Positions 16,732-25,235 of a DNA stretch of 64,000 nt are shown here, in pieces. The first letter of the stretch is position 1. Each line of letters opens with the position of its first letter. The stretch is from assembly GCF_010119935.1 (NCBI RefSeq), contig NZ_CP048209.1:6422001-6486000 (forward strand). The letters run 5' to 3'. The translations under genes and the position numbers were made by a program. The notes under the pieces are model-generated. The model saw nothing but the letters and a program-made list of their open reading frames with translations. It made no database searches and was not told the DNA's origin. Source of the DNA: Paenibacillus lycopersici (GTDB taxonomy: Bacteria > Bacillota > Bacilli > Paenibacillales > Paenibacillaceae).

Positions 16732-18264
16732 CTAACGTCCGACTACGCCGGTACCGTTTATCAGTTTCTCAAGCATCTGGTCGAAGGTCGTCATGAAACG
16801 GGCAGCAGCGCTGTAGGCATGCTGGAATTTAACTAGATCCGACATTTCCTCATCGAGCGAAACGCCGCTGACGGATTGCCGTGTGCTCTCCACCTGGTCC
16901 AGCTGTGCGGCCGAGTTCGCATACTGCCGCTGCGCCTCCTGGGATTGAACGCCCAGCGCCCCCACCATCGAGCTGTAGAAGTTATTGATCGTCGCTTCCG
17001 AAATTCCGTTGCCGGTAGCGGATTGGTCGAATTTGAACTTCACTTCGCCGAGCTCGGACATGAGCAGCGCCAGCGAATTATTGCCTTTGACGACGGTATC
17101 CGTGCCTGCAGCGTTAATCGTTCGCATCGAAGTGGCGATTTTATTCGTATCGCCAGCGATAACGGGATTCAGCCGAATGCTGGCCGCCGTTATGCCCGAT
17201 GCGCTTGAGTCGAAGGTGAAGAAGTCGGTCGCCGCAGTCGCCGGATCATCCATTGTGTAACCGAGCTTGTGCAATCCGTTGATCCCTTTCACCGTCATCG
17301 TCGTCGCGGTCGCGAGCGGCGTCGTCGTCCCCGGCAGCACGGAGCCGGCCGGTATAGTGACTTCAATATCGCCGTTCGCCAGCGTGTTCGCCAAGGTGTC
17401 TAGCTGCTTCTGGTAATCGGCCACGTACACATCGCGCGATACGAACATGCCGTACACTTCGCCGCTATTCAATTGACCCCGCTGGTAAGCCGCTTCCAGC
17501 GTCGCGCTTGTCACTGGCGTCGCCGTGCCGCCGTTCACCAAATTCGTATCGCCCATCGCAACCGTATAGCCGTCGGGCGTCTTGGTCACTTGTACGTTCA
17601 CGATCTGGGAGAGCTTGTCGACGAGCAAGTCGCGCTGATCCTGCAAATCGTTAGCGTCGTCGCCAAGCGATTCGATCCGGCGGATTTCGGTATTCAAGGA
17701 CGCAATCGTATCGAGGTACGAATTCACTTCGGTCGCTTTAACGTCGATGCTGCTCGTCAAATCGGCGCTCAGATCTTGCAGCTGCTTGCTCGTCTGATTG
17801 AAAGCATCGGTAAGCGCGAGCGCCGTTTCGCGGACGATTTTGCGTCCGGTCACGTTCTCGGGATCTTTGCTGAGATCGGACCAAGCCTGATAGAATTTGT
17901 CCATGACCGAACGAATGCCCGAGTCGGAAGGCTCGTTCACGATAGCCTCCAGCTTGCTAAGCGTATCCGCCTGAACGGACCAGCTGCCTACGAACTTGTT
18001 CTGATTGCGATACTGATCGTCAAGGAACGCGGTGCGCACGCGCGTAATCGCCGTTGCTTCAACGCCGGTACCCAATTGGCCGGCCGCTACCGAACGGTTC
18101 ATGCCGAAAGCTTCCATCGGGCGGCTCGTCGTCAGCGTCACGCGTTGACGCGAGTAGCCTTCCGTATTCGCATTGGCGATATTGTGGCCGATCGTATTGA
18201 TTGTCGTCTGCTGTGCGAACAAGCTGCGTTTGGCCGTTTCTAGCGAATGAAAGGTAGATGTCAT
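16732..18264 (-). CDS. flgK: Flagellar hook-associated protein 1 FlgK
   Basis: A 510-residue FlgK. The N-terminal rod/hook motif is seen in TINTIGHNIANANTEGYSRQ, and the C-terminal heptad part in LDEEMSDLVKFQHAYSAAAR. It forms the first junction layer on the hook. GGGGAGA precedes the ATG. It lies between flgN, its export chaperone, and flgL, its partner, as in other Bacilli. The middle region (about residues 270-400) is Thr/Ala-rich and variable, as usual. Confidence 0.95.
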   Translation of the reverse strand: MTSTFHSLETAKRSLFAQQTTINTIGHNIANANTEGYSRQRVTLTTSRPMEAFGMNRSVAAGQLGTGVEATAITRVRTAFLDDQYRNQNKFVGSWSVQADTLSKLEAIVNEPSDSGIRSVMDKFYQAWSDLSKDPENVTGRKIVRETALALTDAFNQTSKQLQDLSADLTSSIDVKATEVNSYLDTIASLNTEIRRIESLGDDANDLQDQRDLLVDKLSQIVNVQVTKTPDGYTVAMGDTNLVNGGTATPVTSATLEAAYQRGQLNSGEVYGMFVSRDVYVADYQKQLDTLANTLANGDIEVTIPAGSVLPGTTTPLATATTMTVKGINGLHKLGYTMDDPATAATDFFTFDSSASGITAASIRLNPVIAGDTNKIATSMRTINAAGTDTVVKGNNSLALLMSELGEVKFKFDQSATGNGISEATINNFYSSMVGALGVQSQEAQRQYANSAAQLDQVESTRQSVSGVSLDEEMSDLVKFQHAYSAAARFMTTFDQMLEKLINGTGVVGR

Positions 18265-18279
18265 CGCGGAATGTCTCCC

Positions 18280-18780
18280 CTATCCTCTGGTAGTAAATAA
18301 CCCGGTTCGAGCATTGCCATAGCCAGGGCTAAGGGGATGCTGATAGGTCATATCGCCGTTCGGATCCTCAACCAGAAGATCGACGGAATAATTAATGAAT
18401 TTGAGTGACTGCTCAACAAGCTGCTGATTCAACTGATTGACCTTCTGCAATTGATCCAAAGAGATGCTCAGGGAGGCATGAAGCTCTGTCAGCCGCTTCT
18501 TATCTTGCGGCGACGTTACGGTCCGAATCATCTCGCTGATCTTGCCTCCCTTGTACCGCAGGATGCCGAGACTGGTGAAATATTGACCGGACAAGCGCAT
18601 GCGCTGCTGCTCCAGCTCCTCCGCCGTCTTCAGAAGCTTCCGTTCCTTCTGGATGACCTCGTTCAACGCGTCGACTTGATTACGAACGAGATAAGGGGTT
18701 TTCTCTTTGGCCAGGGCAAGCAATTGTTCATAGACATCCGCTTGCTGCTCCAGCGTTGCGATAATCGATTCGACATCCAC
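18280..18780 (-). CDS. flgN: FlgN-type export chaperone
   Basis: A 166-residue, strongly helical protein of the FlgN family, which escorts FlgK and FlgL to the export gate. Visible blocks are ESIIATLEQQADVYEQLLAL, KTPYLVRNQVDALNEVIQKE and LDQLQKVNQLNQQLVEQSL. The start is GTG (18778-18780) with AGGTGA 6 bases upstream. It lies 10 bp after flgM and 15 bp before flgK, the standard order. Confidence 0.88.
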   Translation of the reverse strand: MDVESIIATLEQQADVYEQLLALAKEKTPYLVRNQVDALNEVIQKERKLLKTAEELEQQRMRLSGQYFTSLGILRYKGGKISEMIRTVTSPQDKKRLTELHASLSISLDQLQKVNQLNQQLVEQSLKFINYSVDLLVEDPNGDMTYQHPLSPGYGNARTGLFTTRG

Positions 18781-18790
18781 GAAAACTCAC

Positions 18791-19069
18791 CTATTCTTGA
18801 TTATTTTTTTTTAGATAGGGCAGCAGCTTCTCCGCGATCTTGCCCGATTCCACATGATAGGTTCCCGATCTAACGGAATCTTTGAGCTCATCGATACGCT
18901 TGGTCCGTTCCGGATCGTTAGCGCGGCTGGTTGAAAGCATTTCTTGCGCTTCGGCGGAGATTTGAACCTCATCCTTTTTCCGTTTTCGGCTTAAGCCTTC
19001 GGTCTGTGGATCATTCTGTTTCTGATACGGATTCACGGCACCGATTCGCTGTGATTGATTGATTTTCAC
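18791..19069 (-). CDS. flgM: Anti-sigma factor FlgM
   Basis: A 92-residue FlgM, the SigD inhibitor. The start MKINQSQRIGAVNPYQKQND matches Bacillus FlgM, and the C-terminal half (RTKRIDELKDSVRSGTYHV, then KIAEKLLPYL) is the sigma-binding helix pair. I chose the GTG at 19067-19069, which has GGAGGGG 6 bases upstream; the longer frame from 19114 would begin at the predicted transcription start of the SigD promoter. FlgM autoregulates because the gene lies under a SigD promoter. Confidence 0.92.
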   Translation of the reverse strand: MKINQSQRIGAVNPYQKQNDPQTEGLSRKRKKDEVQISAEAQEMLSTSRANDPERTKRIDELKDSVRSGTYHVESGKIAEKLLPYLKKNNQE

Positions 19070-19117
19070 GTTAACCCCTCCAAACAATTCAAAAAAACCG
19101 ATTCGCTGATACAACTA

Positions 19118-19144
19118 TTATCGGCAGTTTGAACTTATTGTTTA
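19118..19144 (-). promoter_or_regulatory. SigD promoter of flgM
   Basis: Minus strand: TAAA (19141-19144), 15 bases, GCCGATAA (19118-19125). Identical core boxes to the two flagellin promoters. The leader to the GTG start is about 40 bases. Confidence 0.88.
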
Positions 19145-19163
19145 TAGTCAATAGCTGTCAATT

Positions 19164-19209
19164 AAAAAAGCCCGAGGAAGCGGTATCGCAAGAATTCGCT
19201 TCTTCAGGC
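19164..19209 (-). terminator. Terminator after yvyF
   Basis: On the minus strand GCCTGAAGAAGCG pairs with CGCTTCCTCGGGC with two mismatches, followed by six T. It ends the comF-yvyF unit before the SigD promoter of flgM. Confidence 0.8.
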
Positions 19210-19232
19210 TGCTTATTTAGGATGCATATGCG

Positions 19233-19649
19233 CTAACTCCGGTCCATGATACGGTATACCGAAGCGGCGGACGCAGGCGCTTTCGTCGTTTCTTTCGTTT
19301 CCTTTACCGGCGGGTTCGGTCTAACTTTATCCACTTCTTGAAGCAGCTTCGCCCTGCAGCTTTCGCATTTGTTATGCTCGCGAATCAAGTTGCCGCACAT
19401 TTCGCAAGGGTACATCAAGTTTGGCGCACCGATTAATGAAATCCGGCCTTCTTTGATAAATTTCGTAATCTGCTTGATGCTGACGTCCGTGGCATCTGCC
19501 AAATCCGTTATTGTTGCGCCTTTATTCTTGCGAAGATAATCCGAACAAAGCGTATACTCTTGATCGATCGCTTTGATGCATGCCGGACAAACATCCCGGA
19601 AGTTCTTCGCGAATAGTTTTCCGCAACGCGGACAGTTATCAAGATCCAT
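19233..19649 (-). CDS. yvyF: YvyF (TIGR03826-type) zinc-ribbon flagellar-region protein
   Basis: A 138-residue protein with two pairs of N-terminal cysteines (C6/C9 in NCPRCG and C21/C24 in VCPAC), a central helix-turn-helix-like stretch (TITDLADATDVSIKQITKFI) and a second zinc ribbon (CEMCGNLI, then CESC). It matches the YvyF family conserved between comF and flgM. Function is unproven; the HTH-like and zinc-ribbon parts suggest DNA or protein binding in motility control. AAGGGAGC precedes the ATG. Confidence 0.88.
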   Translation of the reverse strand: MDLDNCPRCGKLFAKNFRDVCPACIKAIDQEYTLCSDYLRKNKGATITDLADATDVSIKQITKFIKEGRISLIGAPNLMYPCEMCGNLIREHNKCESCRAKLLQEVDKVRPNPPVKETKETTKAPASAASVYRIMDRS

Positions 19650-19862
19650 TGTTCATGAGCTCCCTTCCAGGTGGCCGTATGTGACTCCATATTAACTCAT
19701 TGCTTGATAAAATACATCCTTTTTTTACACGGTTCCAACTAAATATCCGGTTAAATAGAACAGTCTGAATCGTAGTTATATGTCCAACGTTACATATCGG
19801 ACATGAAGGACGGTGCATGCAAGATACGCGTCGAAACGCAAGCGGAAAATGGAACGAACTCG

Positions 19863-20711
19863 TCACGAACGAGCCACCGTTAGGCAGTAGATTTCGACGG
19901 TCATGGCGGGCGCCGCTTTCTTCATGGCGATCAACAACGCCTCTGCGCAAGCGTTGGCTGTGCTTCCGGTCGTGTAGATATCGTCTATGAGCAGCAGCCG
20001 GCAGCCGGCAGGGTCGGCCGCGGCCGACCCTCGTTCCCGCAGTTGCTGCAGCCGGGACGTCATGAAGGAAACGTCGGCGGCGAACAGATGCCGCGTATCC
20101 CGCATTCTGGCGCCCCGCGTCTTGTTGCTTTGCTTGCCGGAATGCCGCACTCGCCGCAGAACATCCCAGAGCGGGAGATTTTCGGCGGCGGCTAGATGGG
20201 CGGCTAACCGTTCCGCCTGATTAAAGCCGCGTTCAAGGAGCCGGAGTTCGCTGACGGGAACGGGAACCATTGCATCGAAGCGCAGCGAGGCGGCTCCGGG
20301 TCCGTTCCGTGTTAATTGGGCTCGAAGCCCTCGGTACGCAATGTGCAAGATGGCGCCAAGCAATGGCTCGAGCGCTTCATTTCCGCGATATTTGTAAAGT
20401 GCCAGCCATTCCCGGATCGTAGCGTCATAGCGTACGGCCGAACGGTTGATCACGAAGCCCGAACGCTGGCGGCGAATACAATCCGGACAATGCTCAGGGC
20501 GCCCGCATACCTGGCAATAAACGCGGGAAATCCACGGAATTGCGCGATAACAAGGGCTGCATAAGGCACTGAACTGCCCGGGTTGCTTGGAACCGCGTCG
20601 GTTTCCGCAAATAATGCAGTCGCCTGTATGCTTTGCAAGCAGCGCCGTTATAGAGGGAAGCATGCGCCGAAGCGTTCGCAGGATGACATCTGTGACCATC
20701 GCTTCACTCAC
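19863..20711 (-). CDS. comFC: ComF family protein (amidophosphoribosyltransferase-like)
   Basis: A 282-residue ComFC. An N-terminal zinc finger (CIICGNRRG, CSPCY, CQVCGRPEHCPDC) is followed by a PRTase domain with the PRPP-binding motif LLLIDDIYTTGSTANAC. ComFC takes part in DNA uptake with ComFA. The GTG start overlaps the comFA stop (20704-20706) and an ATG lies four codons later, so either start keeps the genes coupled. No comFB lies between them, unlike in Bacillus subtilis. The protein is somewhat longer than usual because of its N-terminal and central parts. Confidence 0.9.
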   Translation of the reverse strand: MSEAMVTDVILRTLRRMLPSITALLAKHTGDCIICGNRRGSKQPGQFSALCSPCYRAIPWISRVYCQVCGRPEHCPDCIRRQRSGFVINRSAVRYDATIREWLALYKYRGNEALEPLLGAILHIAYRGLRAQLTRNGPGAASLRFDAMVPVPVSELRLLERGFNQAERLAAHLAAAENLPLWDVLRRVRHSGKQSNKTRGARMRDTRHLFAADVSFMTSRLQQLRERGSAAADPAGCRLLLIDDIYTTGSTANACAEALLIAMKKAAPAMTVEIYCLTVARS

Positions 20712-23124
20712 CGGCCTTTCTCTTCTCGAGCAGGTAGCCTTTACGTCTGGCGATCCGATTCATGCCGCGAATTTGGGCGACTGCGGACTGTTGGGCGCGC
20801 GTTCGTGTCGAACCGCAAAAGTAGACTTTACCGGCAGGATCATCCTTGGACCTGCCTGCCCTGCCAGCCATTTGGATGAGCGATGCATCGTCGAACAGCT
20901 TGCCGTCCGCGTCCAGAATGAATACGTCGCTCTTCGGCACGGTAACGCCGCGTTCGAGAATAGTCGTCGTGACCAACAAACGTAAATCGCGCGCTCGAAA
21001 TTGAAGCACCTTATTCGCCCGGTCGGGATCCTGAGACGAAGTGCCGCCAATCGTAATCGACGGGAAAGCCGCTCTGAGCATAGCGGCAAGCGGCTCGACA
21101 TCCCGGATCTGCTGGACGAACACGAACAGTTGCGCTCCGCGAGCGATGGATCGGCGAAGAGCCAGGATAAGGCGATGTGGCAAGTTCCGCTGGACCAGCA
21201 GCTTCCGTACGGTCGGAATGCGAAGCATAACCGGGACGGGCAGCGGATGCCGATGAAAGCGAACCGGTACCCGCACATGGGCAAGGCGGCCGAGCGCGGC
21301 GGCACGCCTTAGCGCAGCCGGCGGGGTGGCGGACAAGAGAACCTGCATGCCGCTTGGCGTGCGCGCATGCTCCGCGGCAAAATGCAGCATCGGATCGCCA
21401 TGATAGGGAAACGCATCGATCTCGTCCACGATGACGAGGTCGAATCCTTCGCGGAAGCGAAAGAGCTGGTGCGTCGTGGCGAGGGTAATCGCGCCCTGCT
21501 CCCATCGCTGCTCGCTGCCGCCGTACAGCGTGACGACGCTTGCGTCCGGAAACGCTTTGCGGATGCGGGGATCCAGCTCCAACACGACATCCCGCCTCGG
21601 CGTGGCGATGAGCGCCCGGCCTCCGCGCGCCAGGCATGCATCGATGAGCGGAAAAATCATTTCGGTCTTGCCGGCGCCAGTGACCGCCCAGAGCAAAAAC
21701 CTGCGGCGCGCCGGCTTGCAGCCTTCGGAGGCGCCGATGTAGGACAGCGCCGCTTCGGCAGCCGCAGTCTGGGCAGGGCTGAGGCTCCAGCTGGTTAGGT
21801 CTGCGGGGGCTGGAGCGTTGGCCGCTCGGGCGGCGCGAGCGCTTGCCGCGAGAGCGGGCAGCGCCGGCGTATGCGCTGCGCGGGCGCTTGCCGCAGGAGC
21901 GGGCAGCGCCGACGTATGCGCTGCGCGGGCGCTTGCCGCGGGCGCGGGACTCGCCGGCGTATGCGCTGCGCGGGCGCTTGCCGCGGGCGCGGGACTCGCC
22001 GGCGTATGCGCTGCGCGGGCGCTTGCCGCGGGCGCGGGACTCGCCGGCGTATGCGCTGCGCGGGCGCTTGCCGCGGGCACGGGACTCGCCGGCGTATGCG
22101 CTGCGCGGGCGCTTGCCGCGGGCACGGGACTCGCCGGCGTATGCGCGGCGCGGGCGCTTGCCGCGGGCGCGGGCGTGCCGAGAATGAGCAGGCCGCACTC
22201 CCTGCTGCGGCCCATGGTCAGGCACGCCTCGCAATACGCGCATGCGCGGCCGCACGCGGCGCATGGCGTCCGGCGCATGCGCGCCGTGCCGCTGCCGCAG
22301 CGCTGGCAGCGGAGCCGCGGGCGCGGCCTCGCGCCAAGCGCGGCCCGCCACCGCAGCAGCCGAGGCTGCGGCTGCGGGGCGACCGCGCCGCCAAGGCGCA
22401 GCCGGCCGAGCAGCGCGGCCAGCTGGAGCGCGGGAGCCCACGCGCTCCAATCCGGCGCGGCGCCGGCCGGCCCGGCCGCGCCCGCGGCCTCGAGCAGGGC
22501 GAGCGCTTCGCTGCCGTGCAGCGCTCGTCCCTGCAGCAGCGCGGCGGCGCGGCCAGCGCGCGCCGCCAATGCCCGTGCGGGGCCATCGCCAAGCTCGGCC
22601 CCGCGAGGCACATGCTGCGCATGTGCGCCAGGCTGCCGCGGAACCGGCAGCCCCAGGCGGGCGTCGACCGCCCAAACGTCGCCGATCAAGCGCGACAACG
22701 TTTGTTCCATCCGCTTCGCGGACATGGCTCCGCCCGGCCAGCGCTCCGCCGCCTGTACGGCATGTCCGAGCGGAAGCGGCGCCGACCACGCGACGATCTG
22801 CTCAACCTCCCTGCCTTCGCTCTGTTCCTTGCCCTGCTCCTCACTCTGTTCCTTGCACTGTTCATTGCTCTGCTTCTCGCTCTTTTCCTTGCGCTGTTCC
22901 TTTCTCTGCTCCTTGCTCTCTTCCTCGCCCTGTTCCTTGCTCTGTACCTCGCTCAGCCATCGCCCGCCGCCTTGGGCGATTTCTCCACATGCCTCCTCAA
23001 CTGCCCGACCCGCTTCCTCCCGGAAACGCCGACTCTGCCAATAGGCATAATCAATCTCCGGCGCAATCGACCAGCCCGCCCAAGAACACTCGCGCGTACG
23101 AACGGCATAAACCGTTACGTTCAT
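20704..23124 (-). CDS. comFA: ComFA-type DNA translocase/helicase, enlarged by low-complexity inserts
   Basis: An 806-residue ComFA, against about 460 in Bacillus subtilis. The C-terminal half is the SF2 helicase: Walker A AVTGAGKTEM, DEID box (IVDEIDAF), SATPP motif, and the QMAGRAGR arginine-finger motif. A four-cysteine zinc finger (RCQRCG, PCAACGRAC, YCEAC) precedes it. Two insertions are unusual: a Lys/Glu/Gln-rich run near residues 60-115 (repeats of KEQ type) and eight 15-residue Ala-rich repeats (PAASARAAHTPASP) between zinc finger and helicase. The start ATG at 23122-23124 has GGAGGG upstream; the frame extends to 23403 but through intergenic repeat DNA. ComFA drives single-stranded DNA import in competence. 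Confidence 0.9.
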   Translation of the reverse strand: MNVTVYAVRTRECSWAGWSIAPEIDYAYWQSRRFREEAGRAVEEACGEIAQGGGRWLSEVQSKEQGEEESKEQRKEQRKEKSEKQSNEQCKEQSEEQGKEQSEGREVEQIVAWSAPLPLGHAVQAAERWPGGAMSAKRMEQTLSRLIGDVWAVDARLGLPVPRQPGAHAQHVPRGAELGDGPARALAARAGRAAALLQGRALHGSEALALLEAAGAAGPAGAAPDWSAWAPALQLAALLGRLRLGGAVAPQPQPRLLRWRAALGARPRPRLRCQRCGSGTARMRRTPCAACGRACAYCEACLTMGRSRECGLLILGTPAPAASARAAHTPASPVPAASARAAHTPASPVPAASARAAHTPASPAPAASARAAHTPASPAPAASARAAHTPASPAPAASARAAHTSALPAPAASARAAHTPALPALAASARAARAANAPAPADLTSWSLSPAQTAAAEAALSYIGASEGCKPARRRFLLWAVTGAGKTEMIFPLIDACLARGGRALIATPRRDVVLELDPRIRKAFPDASVVTLYGGSEQRWEQGAITLATTHQLFRFREGFDLVIVDEIDAFPYHGDPMLHFAAEHARTPSGMQVLLSATPPAALRRAAALGRLAHVRVPVRFHRHPLPVPVMLRIPTVRKLLVQRNLPHRLILALRRSIARGAQLFVFVQQIRDVEPLAAMLRAAFPSITIGGTSSQDPDRANKVLQFRARDLRLLVTTTILERGVTVPKSDVFILDADGKLFDDASLIQMAGRAGRSKDDPAGKVYFCGSTRTRAQQSAVAQIRGMNRIARRKGYLLEKRKAGE
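21827..22175 (-). repeat. Eight tandem 45-bp repeats inside comFA
   Basis: The marker gcttgccgc recurs exactly every 45 bases at 21841, 21886, 21931, 21976, 22021, 22066, 22111 and 22156. The unit encodes 15 residues. Inner copies are nearly identical and outer copies diverged, the pattern of recent expansion by slippage or recombination; the reading frame is kept throughout. Confidence 0.95.
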
Positions 23125-23557
23125 TCTTCTCCCTCCATTCTTCCCGATCCGAATATCCGCCGAACGCAAAAAAGCACACCCCTCGCTGCCTTCGGCAGTG
23201 CTACGGGTGTGCTTCACTCGTTTATGCTTGCGTATGCTTCGATTATACATCGTCCCCTTCTCCGCAGGCAATCCCGCCTCCGCAGCGGTTAGCGCGGACG
23301 GCAAGAAACCGCCACGATTCACAAGGTTTCTTCGTTTCAACGGCAGAATTATATCATCCAGCGCATGAACGCTCTCGTATCCACCGGTCCTGCCCGAACA
23401 CACTCTTCCATTCAGCGATTCACAAGGCCGTTCTTCGCTTCCGCAACAGGACTATCTCATCCAACGCATTAACGCTTGCGTATCCGCGAGCCCTGCCCGA
23501 ACACGCTCTTCCCTGCCGCGATTCTTTCTTCCCGCACTTCACTTCACTTGATCTTCC
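23125..23557. repeat. Intergenic region with two imperfect 95-bp direct repeats
   Basis: This 433-bp gap holds the terminator above and two direct repeats, 23315-23409 and 23416-23512, roughly three quarters identical (both contain CGATTCACAAGG at one end and CCTGCCCGAACAC near the other). Read on the minus strand, both encode a similar peptide (CSGR..GY.SV.ALD, then KRR), but one copy ends in a stop and neither has a ribosome site, so coding is doubtful. Confidence 0.75.
23168..23212 (-). terminator. Terminator upstream of comFA
   Basis: On the minus strand GCACACCC pairs with GGGTGTGC across a 23-base internal part that includes CTGCCGAAGGCAG, a second hairpin, followed by six T. It would stop transcription entering comFA from the GT2-like gene. 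Confidence 0.75.
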
Positions 23558-24355
23558 CTAGAACGGCAGCTTCGACAGATCATCCGGATTGCGCAAGTCG
23601 ACGAGCACGGCATGCTCCTTCGCGGATACCACGCCTTCGGCCTGCAGCATCCAGAGCAAATGCGTCGGCTCCACCGGCGTGCTGCGCTTGTACGTCTGCG
23701 CATTCCCGCCGATCCCGTCCTGATCGCCAATCCGCCATTGCCAGATCGCGCATAACCGTTTCCATTTCAAGGAGCGCCCCGCCTCGAGCCTGAGCTGCCC
23801 TTGTTCCCGGTCCTGACCTTGATCTTGCCTCGAGTCCTGGTCCTGCCTTTGACCCCGTTCTTGTCCTTGCCTCGAGCCCTGTCCATAACCTTGTTCTTGT
23901 TCTTGGCCCTGTCCTTGATCCGGTCCTTGACCCAAGCCCTGTCCATGTCCTTCCCCTTGCCTCGAGCCCTGGCCCTGACCCAGCCCTTCACCTTGGCCCC
24001 GATTCTGCTCATTCTCATGCCCTTGGACCTGCGCGCTTACACGGCCGTTTTCCCCGCTATTGCCGCCCGCATGCACGTGCACATCCATCCCGCGTTTGGC
24101 GAAAACCCTCGCAATGTCCAGCGTATCGTCCTCGGAGCCGTTGTCCACTACCGTCACTTTCACGTCCGTGCCCGTCAAATGCGAGAACCGGCGCAGCGAG
24201 CGCATGTACCATTCCATCCGCTGGCCTTCATTGCCCGCGATCAGCACGTAATGCTTCACGCTGCGCGACTGCCGGCGTCGAATGGCCGATAATGCGTAGA
24301 TGACGGCGGCGGCCAAGACGTAACATCCGACGATCCACAATAATGCCGCGATCAA
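23558..24355 (-). CDS. Small membrane-anchored GT2-like protein with Gln/Gly-rich insert
   Basis: A 265-residue protein. It starts with one membrane segment (IAALLWIVGCYVLAAAVIYAL), then a short Rossmann-like part resembling the beginning of family 2 glycosyltransferases (HYVLIAGNEGQRMEWYM, then VKVTVVDNGSEDDTLDIARV). Residues about 105-182 are a low-complexity run of GQ, RQ and EQ units. The C-terminus (LLWMLQAEGVVSAKEHAVLV) is ordered again. The rest of a GT2 catalytic domain is missing, so activity is doubtful. It takes the place of degV/yvyE between comFA and degU. The function is unknown. Confidence 0.65.
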   Translation of the reverse strand: MIAALLWIVGCYVLAAAVIYALSAIRRRQSRSVKHYVLIAGNEGQRMEWYMRSLRRFSHLTGTDVKVTVVDNGSEDDTLDIARVFAKRGMDVHVHAGGNSGENGRVSAQVQGHENEQNRGQGEGLGQGQGSRQGEGHGQGLGQGPDQGQGQEQEQGYGQGSRQGQERGQRQDQDSRQDQGQDREQGQLRLEAGRSLKWKRLCAIWQWRIGDQDGIGGNAQTYKRSTPVEPTHLLWMLQAEGVVSAKEHAVLVDLRNPDDLSKLPF

Positions 24356-24500
24356 AGGCAGCCACCTCCTTTTGTGAACAGCATATGCCGACCGGCGCCC
24401 AGTGGTTACGTCTCTCTCCCGTTCCCCGCTCCTGCCGCAATGAACAAGGGCCCCCGCAGCAATGCGGAAGCCCTTCTGGTGCCATTATGTATGTGATTGC

Positions 24501-25229
24501 TTAGAGCGTTACCCAGCCGAACTTGATGGAATGGATGACGGCTTGCGTGCGGTCGTCGACTTCCATCTTTTGCAGAATGCTGCTGACGTGGTTCTTGACC
24601 GTCTTCTCGCTGATGAACAGGAACTCGCCGATCATCTTGTTGCTCTTGCCCTCCGCCATCAGGCGAAGCACTTCGGCTTCGCGACGCGTCAGGGGATTGT
24701 CTTCGCTCGGAATGAACTTGACGCCGGTTTCGCGCGCCGCCGCCGCTCCGGACGTTGCGCCGATCTCGTCGAGGTACGTCATGCGGCGAAGCTGGTTGAT
24801 CAGCTTGCCCGTTACTTTGGGGTGAATGTACGCATAGCCGTTCACGACGGAACGAATCGCGTTGGCCAACGCCTCCGCTTCCATGTCCTTCAGGAGATAG
24901 CCGCTCGCGCCCTTGCGAAGCGTCTCGAACACGTAGCTCTCGTCATCGTGGATCGATAGAATGATAACCTTCACTTCCGGAAAAATATCGCGCAGCCGTT
25001 CCGTGGCCACCACGCCGTTCTCGATCGGCATGTTAATGTCCATCAGCACGACTTCCGGCTTGTTCTGATTGCAGAATTCCAGCACTTGAATGCCGTCGTT
25101 GCATTCGCCGATGACTTCCAAATCGTCTTCCATATTGAGAATCCGCTTAAGCCCTTCGCGGAATAGCTGATGATCGTCAGCAATCAATACTTTGATTTTG
25201 CGTTTGCCGCCAGAAGCTTTGATTTCCAT
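24501..25229 (-). CDS. degU: Two-component response regulator DegU
   Basis: A 242-residue NarL/LuxR-type response regulator. The receiver domain has the acidic pair (IADDHQ), the phospho-acceptor Asp64 in VLMDINMP and the conserved Lys in LLKDME; the C-terminal HTH reads LTRREAEVLRLMAEGKSNKM and ISEKTVKNHVSSIL. DegU controls motility, competence, degradative enzymes and biofilm. The ATG at 25227-25229 has AGGAG 9 bases upstream; a TTG two codons earlier is less likely. The stop of degS lies 6 bp upstream, so degS-degU are coexpressed. The linker between domains has a short Ala-rich insert. Confidence 0.95.
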   Translation of the reverse strand: MEIKASGGKRKIKVLIADDHQLFREGLKRILNMEDDLEVIGECNDGIQVLEFCNQNKPEVVLMDINMPIENGVVATERLRDIFPEVKVIILSIHDDESYVFETLRKGASGYLLKDMEAEALANAIRSVVNGYAYIHPKVTGKLINQLRRMTYLDEIGATSGAAAARETGVKFIPSEDNPLTRREAEVLRLMAEGKSNKMIGEFLFISEKTVKNHVSSILQKMEVDDRTQAVIHSIKFGWVTL

Positions 25230-25235
25230 CGTCAA

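Noticed and set aside
21827..22175. Regular repeats as a possible CRISPR array
   Set aside because: The units are contiguous without spacers, keep the comFA frame and encode a repeated 15-residue peptide.
21871..23292. A plus-strand open frame with CRCAGACRGR-type repeats opposite comFA
   Set aside because: The repeats are the reverse complement of the comFA 45-bp array, and the frame has no ribosome site.
23125..23403. Longer comFA N-terminus reaching 23403
   Set aside because: The extension runs through a terminator and one copy of the direct repeat; the ATG at 23122-23124 has a good ribosome site and gives the usual ComFA beginning.
24446..24477. Inverted repeat downstream of degU as terminator
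   Set aside because: AAGGGCTTCCGCA pairs with TGCGGGGGCCCTT, but no T run follows on either strand, so termination is not supported.
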